Below are positions 39,487 to 50,037 of a DNA stretch of 64,000 nt, piece by piece (the stretch's first letter is position 1; each line of letters opens with the position of its first letter). The position numbers and the translations under genes are program-made. The notes below the pieces were generated by a model. That model saw only the letters and a list, made by a program, of their open reading frames with translations. It was not told the DNA's origin and made no database searches. The stretch is from Yarrowia lipolytica (Eukaryota; Ascomycota; Dipodascomycetes; Dipodascales), in NCBI RefSeq assembly GCF_001761485.1, contig NC_090774.1, positions 2,418,001-2,482,000 of the forward strand. Reading direction: 5' to 3'.

Positions 39487-42400
39487 GTTGAGGCAGCCAG
39501 ACTCTTCATGGACACGCTTGCTTTTGCGATTTGTGCCACCAAAAACCCTCTACTTGGAGACACGGTCGGCGTTTGGCTGGTGTGGCGTATGTCGGCTTTT
39601 GGGTGCGATTTTGTTGTAGGCAAGTACTACACACTCAAGCGCTCTACTTAGCCACCACTGAAGCGGCTCACTATCTGCGCTCGGAGGCCTGTATTGTTGC
39701 TCATTGTGCACCGGTTCCCCTCTCCCCCCCAAACATTGACGTCATAGTGTGCAGGAACGATGACTGATAAGGCTACAAGGGGTGTATGCGATGCGGCGGG
39801 GTCAGATAATATGCTGATGTGGAAAAATGTGAGATTGTGGGAGGGAGATTGCCCGCGCCCAAATGCCACACGGACGGCTTCCGACATGGACTATCTTGGT
39901 GTCTCCCCTCACTCAACGCCACATTCGAGTTATGACTTTTCTGTGGCTTGCCGAACGTTTTGTGGCTTGTCTGAACACAAGGTAATTGTCTCAAGCGCAA
40001 GCAACAATCGGTGGTGCCAATGCACACCTTCTGGTTGCATGGAACGGGCACACTCAAGGTAGTATTCGCTTACCTCAGGGGTACGAGTTCGTCCATTGAC
40101 ACGCGTGCCCACGTCCCGCCATATCTCCTATCGCCCTTACACTTATCTCTACCGCCTATCTACTACACCTTATCACCGCCGCTATCTTGCTACAGCTGAT
40201 AACAACCAATTTCGGGCCAGACACTTCGTTGTCGACTGTCTTAGACTTCCACTTTAAGCACCAGATTAGCGAACTGTGTCAGATCTGGGTTTCAGACCAT
40301 AGCACTTTTGTGAATGGAGTTTGAGCGGGATATCCAGATCGAGGCGGGACACAGGCAAGAGCTGTGGTGGTCGCACGCAGACGTCTCTCAAGTGTGTCTC
40401 AGCCAGTGGCGAAAAACGCAAAGGCGAGATGGAGAAGAAAAAAAATTGATGCTTACACATGAAGCGGTAGGGTAAACGGCCCACCATAGGGTTCTGTTCA
40501 GTACTACCGAGCCGAGACGGGTCCGGGCCGGGCTACAAGCACCAGTACAAGGTGGACCTTACGTACATACGCAGGACCACACGATACATAATGATACATG
40601 GTGGGGGTGTTTCAGCCTAGCCAAACATACATGTTGGACGGTCAACATGGGCAAAAAGTGTTCGTGTGGTTTTTTTTTTTAGGTGCAGTGGAACTTGACA
40701 GGCACCCACTCCGACATGAAGATTTTTTCGTTAGCGCGCGTATTCTAAACTCTCATCGCTAGCCGAGAGAAGTGAACCCAGTCAACTGGAAATGGATGGT
40801 CGGTGGTTTTCGCTGAAGCTCTACTCGCATCTGTTTTATGCGTCGTATATCATTGGTGGAATGCGCTAGAACCACGCATTAGCATGGATCCAGGGGAGGT
40901 GCGGTACATTACAGACAGCGAATGGCGATGCTCGATCAGTGCAGTTTCAGGTGTATGGCGTGATAACGGGTAATATTCTCTGGTTGGCGCCACCAAAGCC
41001 TTGGCACCCGTCCTTGTCAACCACGGTTCATTTCCGCTCACTAGAATCTTGGCGTACTACTTGAGGTATATACACATAAAGCGAGTAGATAGACAATGGT
41101 TAGACTGTCTGTTAGCCATAATATTGCTACTCGTACAGTACATACAGTAGTCGCTCGTATTCTTAAGTTGAGTGAGGAAGCTGACAGCGAGTTCACACGA
41201 CCGTGTGGGGCTGGTACAGTATAAATGGAATTACTACTTGTAGTCCAGAATAGCATTGACAGAACCAGATTCTGCCCTTCCAGGTATCCCGCACCTCGGG
41301 TTGATCACTTCTCTGCACTAAAAAAGCAGCACCATACATAAGGGTGCCGGTACGTGTAAGCCCAAAAACTGCAGTCTTGTCAGAAGCAGCCAGCTACCAG
41401 TAGGCCGATCAATCACTACCAGTACAGTAGGTACTCGTACTCTTGCCCGAATGAGCGATACTACGGTATACATCAAGTTTTCCAAACTCTACCGTCCAAT
41501 ATAAACCGTACCCGTATGTACTAATGTTAGAGCCGATCCATCGAGATTCTTATGAACAATGTGCCGGGCGGAGAATCTTACCTCATCGCATTTTCTTTTT
41601 CTTTTCATGCCTCGCATTGCTGCATAACTTACACCTCGTCTAATACATCCATACACCGTACCTACATCTGGAAGTCATAAAAGAAGGTGCCAAGAAGTAG
41701 CCGATTAGGCATACTCGTACTTGTACTAAAGATAACCACCTTTTGAGGTTGCACCACTACAACCACATCTCGATGCAGCCTTCAAAGGCAACTTTGCTCA
41801 AAAGTTCAAATCAGAACAGAAAAAGTCTTCTCTTTGTACCCACAGTAAGTTGTTATCATAGACTCTTGGTTCAGCGGTTAACTCAAAGGAGAATACACAC
41901 AATGTCGTGATATGTGGCTGATTCGTGGCCCAGTAACGCCATAATGGAGTGGCTAAGACCAGGCGCAGGCGATAGTATAGCCGTGAAACAACTCACCGTA
42001 TTCCAGTAAAGATAGCACGACAAGGGGAATCTGGTCACAAGACACAGCTAGCTGCCTGCAAAGCTCTATACCCAACCACAATCGAGTTCATGAAAGCCTT
42101 CATAACCACTACAGCGACCCTTCAACCACAAGGAGTCAAGCCACAACCTACAAAACACCGTCTCAACCAATGTTGAGGGTCACATCTTCCAGACAAGGAA
42201 CGAAGGTGAGCAAGAAGTGCATTATAGATCCTCAAACGAAACACGTGCACGATATTTAGACACAAAACGGTGGGCTAGTTGCACAATAGACGCCGTCGAT
42301 CACGTCTTTGAGACACATATACGATACGATACTCCGAAGGGCCAGATTGAGTCTTCTCCGAGTCACTGTCTTGGTTTAAATGAACTGGGGTCTTAGAAAA

Positions 42401-42740
42401 AGTGGGGTCATAAACGCCATGAAACCAATCTTGGCTTCTTGATTGGGTGTATTCCAGCGAGTAAGTCTTTGGGGATCCGTTATTACTTATGACTGTATTA
42501 TGGGGGGTCACACGACATGTGTGAATCGTATCCCTGGTGTATTTGCTTTCACGATGGAGACTTTGAAGAAATACCAATAGCAGTATTGGCTTGAAGGCAG
42601 AAACTGGCCAGAGTGTGGACTTCATCCATTCAGGGGCGCCAAAGTGATACTCCTGTGGTATTCGTTCTTGCTCAAGATGCTCGCATAGGCCATAATCACT
42701 TCTCACCTCTCACACGGGACTCACACTTGCTCTCCTTCTC

Positions 42741-43820
42741 TTACAACTTGCAGTCCCTTCTCAGCACACCTTCGACCAGTCGAGCGATATCTAGAGCCAT
42801 GCCATACGACATTTCATAGCCGCTGCCACCACATCCATAGCCATGGACAACTGCTCCTTCACTCACTCTCTCAGTCTCGACTCTAGAACCTCCCTCTCGA
42901 GCAGGACGAAGACCGACGTTCTCTCGCTTCACATCAAACTCGCCATTACTGGACAGAAGCTCAGGAAATATGAGTTTCCCCCGCGCAATGACAGCCTGGG
43001 TGTCGGCTTCACGGGGCTTGGGATCACTCTCCTTGACCTGCTTGGTGCCTCCAAGAATCCAGCCCCCATTCAGACCACGAGGGATGATAAAAGTCCAGTT
43101 TCCGTCTTTGCCCTGGTGAGTAATGGTGGAATTGTTGTATTTGTGGGCGCTGGGTGCACGAACAAGCAGAGTCTGGCCCCGAATTGGGAAACAGTGCGGG
43201 TCGTGAGAGCCGTCGTATTGCAGACCGTTTCCAGAACAGTTGACGACGACAGAAACGCCAGGAACAAACAACTCCTTGAGAGATGACACTCGTCGTCGCT
43301 CAAATTCAACTCCGTACACAAACAAAAGCTCTCGATACAGCCATTGGATGTACATGGGAGCATTGACACTCCAGGCCTTGTAAGTGGCTATCCAATTGAC
43401 ACACTCAGGGACTGTAGCGAAGGGATCCACGTCGTCGTGCTGAGCTGTCTTGTTTCGTTCGTAAACGTGGAACTCGGGAATGCCTTGCCCCTTGTACTTT
43501 TGGTAAAATTGGTCAGGTTCATCCAACCAATCCACACCTTCAATGATCTGGACAGAAGACTCAGGACGTGTTGCTGCCAGCTTGTTCATGAACTTTTGAG
43601 TGGCAAACGTGTATGTAGCCAGGCGTTTTTCGCCTTCATTTTTCGCTGGGAACGGTCGGAAATGGGCCCCAGCCCATGCTGAAGCGTAGGAGGCTGGGGC
43701 TCCATCGCTTCCGGCGACATCAGGAAGATCTGCAGCCACAATTTTCACCTTGTGGCCGTTCTCAGCCAGAACCAGGGCCGTGGAGAGACCAATGACGCCA
43801 GCTCCTAGAATGGTGATCAT
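42741..43820 (-). CDS. D-amino-acid oxidase with peroxisomal C-terminus
   Basis: A 359-residue FAD enzyme that oxidises D-amino acids to 2-oxo acids, ammonia and hydrogen peroxide. The Rossmann motif ITILGAGVIGLSTALVLA occupies residues 3-20. ASAWAGAHFRPFP is the family's second FAD-contact segment. INxSG-like VVNCSGNGLQYDG and FPIRGQTLLVRAP follow, and near the end GLRPAREGGSRVE carries the substrate-binding Arg and HGYGCGGSGYEMSYG the final FAD loop. It ends CKL, a variant PTS1, which agrees with the known peroxisomal site of these oxidases. The length matches fungal DAAOs (about 345-370). The ATG at 43818-43820 is the first in frame. Together with the permeases it points to amino-nitrogen use. 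Confidence 0.94.
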   Translation of the reverse strand: MITILGAGVIGLSTALVLAENGHKVKIVAADLPDVAGSDGAPASYASAWAGAHFRPFPAKNEGEKRLATYTFATQKFMNKLAATRPESSVQIIEGVDWLDEPDQFYQKYKGQGIPEFHVYERNKTAQHDDVDPFATVPECVNWIATYKAWSVNAPMYIQWLYRELLFVYGVEFERRRVSSLKELFVPGVSVVVNCSGNGLQYDGSHDPHCFPIRGQTLLVRAPSAHKYNNSTITHQGKDGNWTFIIPRGLNGGWILGGTKQVKESDPKPREADTQAVIARGKLIFPELLSSNGEFDVKRENVGLRPAREGGSRVETERVSEGAVVHGYGCGGSGYEMSYGMALDIARLVEGVLRRDCKL

Positions 43821-44436
43821 GGTGTAGTGTGTCAGAGAGCAGCGACAAGTTTTTCAGTCACCATCTGGGAAGTTGATCCGAACCGGAGGTCCTTATCCGA
43901 GATTAAAGTTAATTGTGGGGTGATATGAAGAGACAAGGAGCTCATGTGGTGAGGGAGTCCAGAGGTGCCAGCTGTTACACTTATTTATATTTGACTGAAG
44001 ACTGCACGGATTTACCCTGGTTGTTTTTTTTGTCTTTTTTTTTATCACGAAATCACCGAAATCTCTACACATTTAAGCGAAGCGGCTCATGCAGGCCTGG
44101 TCCACTTTGACGTGGGGTGACCCAGTATTGGATATTGATATGTTATATAAGGACAAGTATGAGTACAGCTACAAGAACAGTAGCTATCACTGAAGTCAGC
44201 AAAGAAAAGACTGACACGCTACTCTGCCACAGGGACGTGGTCAACGATGTATTTAACTCTTCTTTCATCAGATTATGAAAATTAGTCAGCAGTAACTGAG
44301 TCCAGGAAAGGGACTTCTGTCATCGTTGTACAATAAATACGATACAATCGTGTAGCTACTGCACATCTAACACGCGTGATATCACAAGTTACAAGCATGT
44401 ACTCGCACTCGTACAAGAACAACCGCACTTCTAATT

Positions 44437-44453
44437 CACGTGACAGGCACGTG
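44437..44453. promoter_or_regulatory. Paired CACGTG E-boxes
   Basis: Two CACGTGAC words 11 bases apart, close to one helical turn, in the interval between the D-amino-acid oxidase and CFEM genes. CACGTG is the usual target of fungal bHLH factors. Confidence 0.45.
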
Positions 44454-45101
44454 ACCACCCACTTCACCCACCAACCTCCTCGTCTCTTCACCGTCTACAT
44501 TCCACACAAGGTTCATGTCCTGTTTTCTGTTATCCTGCATGGACACATTTCAGGTTTAGGGCTGCTCCTTCTTTGGGAGTGTTTTGCATATTTCGACAGC
44601 AATGTTATGACTGCCCGACAGCAGTTGTGAAGGTGGTTGAAAAGTCCCATGGGTGCGGAAGGCTGTGATTATGAGTTAGGAGGTTGGAGAATGAGGCTAG
44701 TATTACAGCCGCAAACTAGTTCAGAAGCAAAGCGATCGCACTATAATCTATGCGTCGCTCCGTTGGCACCGCCACACCAGCCACTAGCGACTCACGCGGT
44801 CTCGTGTTAGTCTGGCAAGTTTGGGCCTCCGACGTGTTGGCGTGTCGTTTACCCCTTCACTGTGGGTGTTCCTTTGGGGAGAGAGAGGCGTTCTTCTAAA
44901 AATGGGGCAGCTAAGATTTCTAGGTTTCAAGACGAGACATGGATGGACACACCAACAAACACCCATAAAACTGACATTGGTGGGTCGATTAAACGAGTTT
45001 AAGATGTGGGGTTATTAAGGGTGACGTTGTGACCGAATCTGTCTTTTCATATTTCCGATATCTTGTCTCCAGCCCGTGTTTCGTCCTTCTGATAACCGGT
45101 T

Positions 45102-45109
45102 TATAAATA
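45102..45109 (+). promoter_or_regulatory. TATA box of the CFEM gene
   Basis: TATAAATA about 200 bases before the ATG, implying a leader of 130-170 bases, which is CT-rich. Confidence 0.4.
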
Positions 45110-45934
45110 GAAGCATCCCGCTCGAGGCATTTCCCAAATTAGACTTTTGCTGTGTTTTGGAAGACACTCCCCAATATAGCCTCTGACGTTTGGGTCTGTC
45201 TCCTCTCTCTCCTTTTTCTCCATCTTCGATCATCACAACAACACCGCACTAATACCCACACTCGTTATTTATATTTCTTCAAACACAAATACCCCCACCA
45301 ACACAAAATGAAGTTCTCCGTCGTCGCCCTCGCTGCTGCCGCCTCTGTGGCCTTTGCTGCTCCCCCCGCCTGTCTCCTGGCCTGTGTGTCCGAGGTGACC
45401 AAGAACTCCGAGTGTGATGCTCTCAACAAGGTCGGCTGCATCTGCTCCAAGCTCGGCGAGTCCGTCAACGACTGCCTCGAGAAGAAGTGCCCCAACGGCG
45501 ACGCCGACAAGGCCAAGCAGGCCTTCGAGTCCTCTTGTAAGGAGCAGGGTGCCTCTGTCGGAGGCTCCAAGCAGTCTTCTTCTGCTGCCTCCTCCTCCAC
45601 CAAGGCTTCCTCTTCCGCCGCTTCCTCTTCTGCCGCTGCCTCCTCTTCTGCTGAGGCTTCCTCCTCTGCTGAGGCCTCCTCTTCCGCCGAGGAGAAGTCC
45701 TCCGCTACTGGAGCTGCTTCTTCCGCTGAGGCCACCTCCGCCGAGGCTTCCTCTTCCGCCGCCGAGTCCGCTGAGGCCTCTGGCTCCGCCTCCGACGTTG
45801 TCACCAAGACTGGCGCCGTCGTCGTCAACTCCACCGCCGTCGTCACCATCACCTCTTGTGAGGATGACAAGTGCCACCAGTCCACCGCCGAGGCCAAGCC
45901 CACTCCCTCTTCCGCTGCTGTTGAGTCCAAGCCC

Positions 45935-45958
45935 AGATCGGAAGAGCGGTTCAGCAGG
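45935..45958 (+). other. Illumina paired-end adapter sequence in the assembly
   Basis: Twenty-four consecutive bases, opening AGATCGGAAGAGC and ending GGTTCAGCAGG, equal the start of the standard Illumina paired-end adapter as I remember it. They sit between two GTCCAAGCCC copies of the gene's own repeat. A natural origin is very unlikely. Confidence 0.93.
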
Positions 45959-46050
45959 GTCCAAGCCCGCCGAGTCCAAGCCCGCCGAGTCCAAAGCCCG
46001 CCGAGTCCCAAGCCCGCCGAGTCCAAGGCCCGCTGAGTTCCAAGCCCGCT
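45959..46050 (+). repeat. 15-bp repeat array with single-base slips
   Basis: Units of GCCGAGTCCAAGCCC (Ala-Glu-Ser-Lys-Pro) occur about five times. Successive copies carry one extra A, C, G or T, in a pattern expected from a low-quality consensus over a repeat rather than from selection. Confidence 0.85.
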
Positions 46051-46210
46051 GAGACTCAGCCCCCCTGCCACCACCCCCCGCTGCCACTGTTTGCTCCCCA
46101 GGCTACCCCCCTCTGCCTCCACCCCCATTGAGCAGGCCAACGGAGCTTCTTACAACGGTGCTGCCGCCGCTCTGGCCGTTGGAGCTGCCTTCGCCGCCGC
46201 TCTCATCTAA

Positions 46211-49200
46211 GGAGACCCAACAACAGCTCTTGTTTAAGTATATATATAAAAGCATAACCATCTAGATTCTGATTCACTTTGGTTTAGTGTAGATTGATTT
46301 AGTGTAGAACCGTATACTCGAATGTAAATTTCAGACTTCGAGGCATTTAAGCATGAATACTTCACACAACGGTATCCTGACGCAATTGTGTCGAATGACG
46401 GGCTGCGCGATTACTGAAGTATGTACTAGATATTGTAAGCATACAGTGTCTGATGCTGACGCTACTGTAGCTATTGTTTGTGACAGATAATACTCAGTGA
46501 ATGCGTGTATTGGTATATCAAGTGAGTACAAATACAATGCAAGTCTCAATTACATTACTCCCAAGCGTCAGGGACTCATATATGTCAATGTCGTGAACAA
46601 GAGATCAAAAGACCCAGCATCTTCGTTACAGATACCTCTATGCATCGGTGCAGCATGTACATGTACTGAGAGGCATTCAGTAGACAATGTGTGAGACAGT
46701 TGCAGGTAATTCGTTGTATGGATGTGTACCAAAACACCCACGTGATAGTGGCTTGATATGATCCGGCCAGGTGGAGTAGATGAAAGGAGTTGCAATCAGT
46801 CGACAGTACTCCGGCCCATAATAAGAGTATCTGGCCCAGTCTGACCTTTCAACTGGTTTCCAGTAACGCACAAAGCTGTTAACAGACAAGACCAATGGCT
46901 CAGTTGAACGACTGCGGCGTACGCAAGAAGTCATACTGAGGTTCGGTGCTGTTGGAGTGATGAAGGTAATGCACTTTTGCCCCTCTCTCATCTCATGTGT
47001 AGGTTGGTGATACTACTTGTAGTGCACACAGTACAGTAAGTACATCACCAGTCCGAGGATCCTAACAACGTTTATCGATATACACGGTAGAATTCGAGCT
47101 CTCCCATGAACACCCATAGTGACGACTACCGGAGTCCCTACAGTCTACTTGCAGTTCCAGTTTGTGTGGGGGTGATACTGGGCTAGACCAATGTTCCCCA
47201 GTGAATGATGAGACTTGCCCGTATTATAGACGCTTTGAAATTATAGCACCCAATCAGTGTTATAGGGTGCTATTAGAGTGTCGTATAACTATGGCACCTC
47301 CGGGGCGAGGGTTGCCTTCCGTGGAGAAACATATTACATATTATATTAGTGAGGTTTCACGGGATTCCGGTCATTTGGACATTTCTGTGAGAGCTCATAT
47401 TCCGCAGAATGATATCAGTCAAGGGCGCCATAACGCACGTGCGATATATACAGTATTTACATACTGGAAAAACCCTGGTCACGAGGCATGAGCAAAGACA
47501 TATGACATTCCGTAAGAAAACTTGGAACCTATTGCCAATGGGAGATCAATCATTGTCAGGCCACTTTTCTCTGGTACATACTGCGCTTTCACTATGATAG
47601 ACCAAACTAACATCTCAAGGAAGGCACTAGCTGGCCCAGTAAGGCAGGCTGACAACATTAATACGGACTAAGATAGACGACGGGTGCTTCAAGTACAAGC
47701 AGAGAGGGTTAGACAGTTGTATTGTACAAGTGTTTAGTACTCCCACAGTCAACAGGACCTAGACTGAGCAAGTTTGCGGCAACTTCTAGCATAGTTCTCA
47801 CTCATACTTGCTCCAACACACCTACCGGAGGTATACTGCTGTCGAAGCAACCAAAACAATACGAGTACAAATACCTGTACCATTGCAGAGTGGTATTCTC
47901 ATAATGTATGCTTATTATCTACTGTTTATTTATTATCGAGTCACCGAATGAGGTCAAACGGTCAAAAGGGCTCTCAGTCTCAAACTATACATACGGTACA
48001 GAGTTGTAACAGGTAGAAGCCGCTACAATAGCCCATCTTTGACGTCTACATACACCTAAAACATGCGAGTTTGTGCCAGCGTATTCAGCGTATTCAACGT
48101 ATCCAGCGCATCTGGCATATCCCGTCTCGACTGGCTTCTCTGCTCAACCCCCACGCGCCAAGAGCGCAGCTTATCCTTTGTCCTGAAAACCGATACCGGA
48201 CTTGTAGCTGAGATTGTATAAAAACAAATTGAAAGTGGACATTTATTTTCAGAAACAAGCTGCAAAGTCTTCAATCGATGCTACAAGGCCCTACAGTACT
48301 CGTACGACTGTGCTTCTGCACCTGTACATACTAAGCTACTCGTAGTTCGCCCCACAAGCATGCATCGTAAGATACTGCTATCGGGCGAGTGCTCCGAGGA
48401 TTCAATTTTACCGAGCGGGGCTCCAACACTTGAGATCCAATATTAAATACACCATCTCTAATCACTTTCAAACCATTCAATAAGATGCGAAGACTTGAAA
48501 CGTGTTTTGTGGCCGCCGCCTCTTATGGGCGCTTCGTCTCGACACTGCCTCCATCTGTTGAAGGGATATGGTGAAATTGAATGTCTAGTATGGTCAAAAT
48601 AACGAAGTTTGTAGCCGAAAGAAACTCCAATATTCACTTCCCCGTATTCTTTAGCTGCTGTTCTTTGTGTATCGTGTACTGTTTTGACAGCCATGGTATT
48701 GCCAGCCCTTGATACGGGTGGGATTAACATCTACAAAACAAAAAACGGAGCGACATGGAAACTCAAGACGGTTGCAAGTACCGTAGAGGAATGTTCAAAA
48801 AGGGCTTCCACTGGATATTACGGGGCACTCAACAATCCCCCTATCATCGCGGTGGCTCTGCTTAGGTAACGCACCTCGTATTATCCAGCATGGCTTGTAT
48901 TTTTTTTCTTTTTCGTTTCCAGTCTTGCCGCCCCTATACCTATACATTGCAGACGTGGCCGTTGGAAAACGAAAAAGCAACCAAGGGACTTTTTGTAGAA
49001 TCCCTGACGAACTACAAAAATGAACAAGTTTGCCTGGCAAAGCCGGCCCCCACCTCCAAGGAGGAGCCTCATACCGCCGTTGAACCACAAAAGACTATGT
49101 ACAGTAGAGGTACCTTGAGTTAAATTTCTTTGGGGGGGAGGGGGGCACTGCGTGTATCATGGGCACAACTCAAGAACGGTATCATACCAGAGATGAGCCA

Positions 49201-49704
49201 GCCCCACCAACGCTCATCAAAAATTTATAATAACAACCAAGCAGCTCTCACACATGCCCACATACACCACCTGCACATGGACAAGAGCCCCCCTTGTGAC
49301 AGCGCGTCCGCATGTGAGATTGCTCTAGTGTGCCTTGTGACAGATAGTTTGGCCTAAAGTGAACTCAAACGGGCAAAAAGCCAAAATAATCATCTGATTC
49401 TTGAAATTTGCCCATCGGCTATGGGATCAGCAGACACTGTATTACTCAGAGTTGAGACAGGGATAACAATATTCGAAAAGTGGAGCCCCTCGGGCCCAGT
49501 ACTCGAACTTGCAACCGACGATAAATCATGTCCAAAGCGCAATACCCATGGTACGCACGAAACCAAAGCACCCTTGTCTACAATGCCATAATTTCGAAAT
49601 CAACCAATCCTTTTCATTAAATAGTTAGTACTGTGATGCAAATAAATAACAAGCTGTTCGTAGCTTTGTGTGTTGTAGCCCTTCCTTTTCTTGTGAAACC
49701 CTGC
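46211..49704. other. 3.5-kb gene-free region
   Basis: No supported gene. Visible items are an exact ACTACTTGTAGT (47013-47024), a degenerate 9-bp tandem repeat (48078-48113) and GTACTCGTAC (48296-48305). A few open frames of 70-110 codons exist but use rare codons and have no recognisable content. Confidence 0.55.
48078..48113. repeat. Degenerate 9-bp tandem repeat
   Basis: Four units of AGCGTATTC; the first two are identical and the next two diverge. Confidence 0.7.
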
Positions 49705-50037
49705 TCACAACTGGTAACGAGCGGCAATGTAGACAATGGCCACCTCCAGCAGCCCCAGAGCAATGCCCAGGTACGACCGAAGACCGACCAGCATGGTAAA
49801 GGAAATCATCATGCAGAAATAGAGATAGGTGGGAGACGAGGTAGGGGTATTGTGGAAGGCGCGCAGATGACGCTCCCACTCCGCCGTCTCGGCCTCGAAC
49901 TTGCGGTTCTGGAACCGTGTGTATTCAGACAGATTCTTCTGGTTGAATTCCGTTACTGGCAAATCTTCTTCCCAGTCTGGAAAAGAGTCATGGTTGTTCA
50001 GAGCGTTGTACTCTGGGTAGAATTCTGCCGAGTCCAT
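49705..50037 (-). CDS. Small two-helix membrane protein, unrecognised
   Basis: A 110-residue protein I do not recognise. The first ~65 residues are hydrophilic and acidic with many aromatics (EFYPEYNALNNHDSFPDWEED). A likely amphipathic helix follows (FQNRKFEAETAEWERHLRAF). The C-terminal 43 residues form a hairpin of two membrane helices, TYLYFCMMISFTMLVGL and LGIALGLLEVAIVYIAARY, joined by a short basic turn. The start (context CCAAAA ATG G) is preceded by a CT-rich leader, and codon use is Yarrowia-like, so I believe the gene is real. It would sit in the ER or another endomembrane with its N-terminus exposed. A subunit or assembly factor is possible, but that is only a guess from size. Confidence 0.7.
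   Translation of the reverse strand: MDSAEFYPEYNALNNHDSFPDWEEDLPVTEFNQKNLSEYTRFQNRKFEAETAEWERHLRAFHNTPTSSPTYLYFCMMISFTMLVGLRSYLGIALGLLEVAIVYIAARYQL

Larger units (their letters stand above)
38701..42740. other. 4-kb gene-free region
   Basis: No reading frame here has coding character. Visible items are a T-tract cluster (39456-39486), a poly-T run near 40671, GTACTCGTAC at 41431-41440 and an exact ACTACTTGTAGT at 41233-41244. The first ~100 bases hold the permease promoter. The stretch is longer than a normal promoter and its role is unexplained. Confidence 0.55.
43821..45307. other. Divergent intergenic region, D-amino-acid oxidase and CFEM gene
   Basis: About 1.5 kb with no supported gene. 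A pair of CACGTG E-boxes lies at 44437-44442 and 44448-44453, and TATAAATA lies at 45102-45109 upstream of the CFEM gene. On the minus strand a TATAAATA-like element near 43981-43990 could serve the oxidase. Confidence 0.6.
45308..46210 (+). pseudogene. CFEM-domain GPI-anchored wall protein, broken by assembly error
   Basis: A cell-wall or plasma-membrane protein. Residues 1-18 are a signal peptide (MKFSVVALAAAASVAFAA). A CFEM domain follows with eight cysteines at 22, 26, 36, 44, 46, 56, 61 and 77, a fold used by fungi for haem/iron capture and adhesion. A long Ser/Ala/Glu stalk suited to O-glycosylation follows, then AESKP-type repeats, and finally a GPI signal (NGASYNGAAAALAVG to AALI) ending in the TAA at 46208-46210, which is in phase with the ATG. 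The frame is lost between: at 45935 an exact Illumina adapter stretch interrupts the repeat, the following units each differ by single-base gains, and an in-frame TGA appears at 46034. I read this as a normal gene damaged in the assembly, not a true pseudogene. The feature type is used only to flag the break. Confidence 0.85.

Noticed and set aside
42275-42706. 143-codon frame on the minus strand
   Set aside because: No family resemblance, poor codon use and no good start context.
45265-46140. Long Ala/Glu-rich and Gly/Ser-rich frames on the minus strand
   Set aside because: Antisense of the Ser/Ala repeat stalk of the CFEM gene; only compositional.
49480-49530. Possible tRNA on the minus strand (AGTTCGAGT word)
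   Set aside because: The T-stem does not pair and no A-box stands at the right distance.
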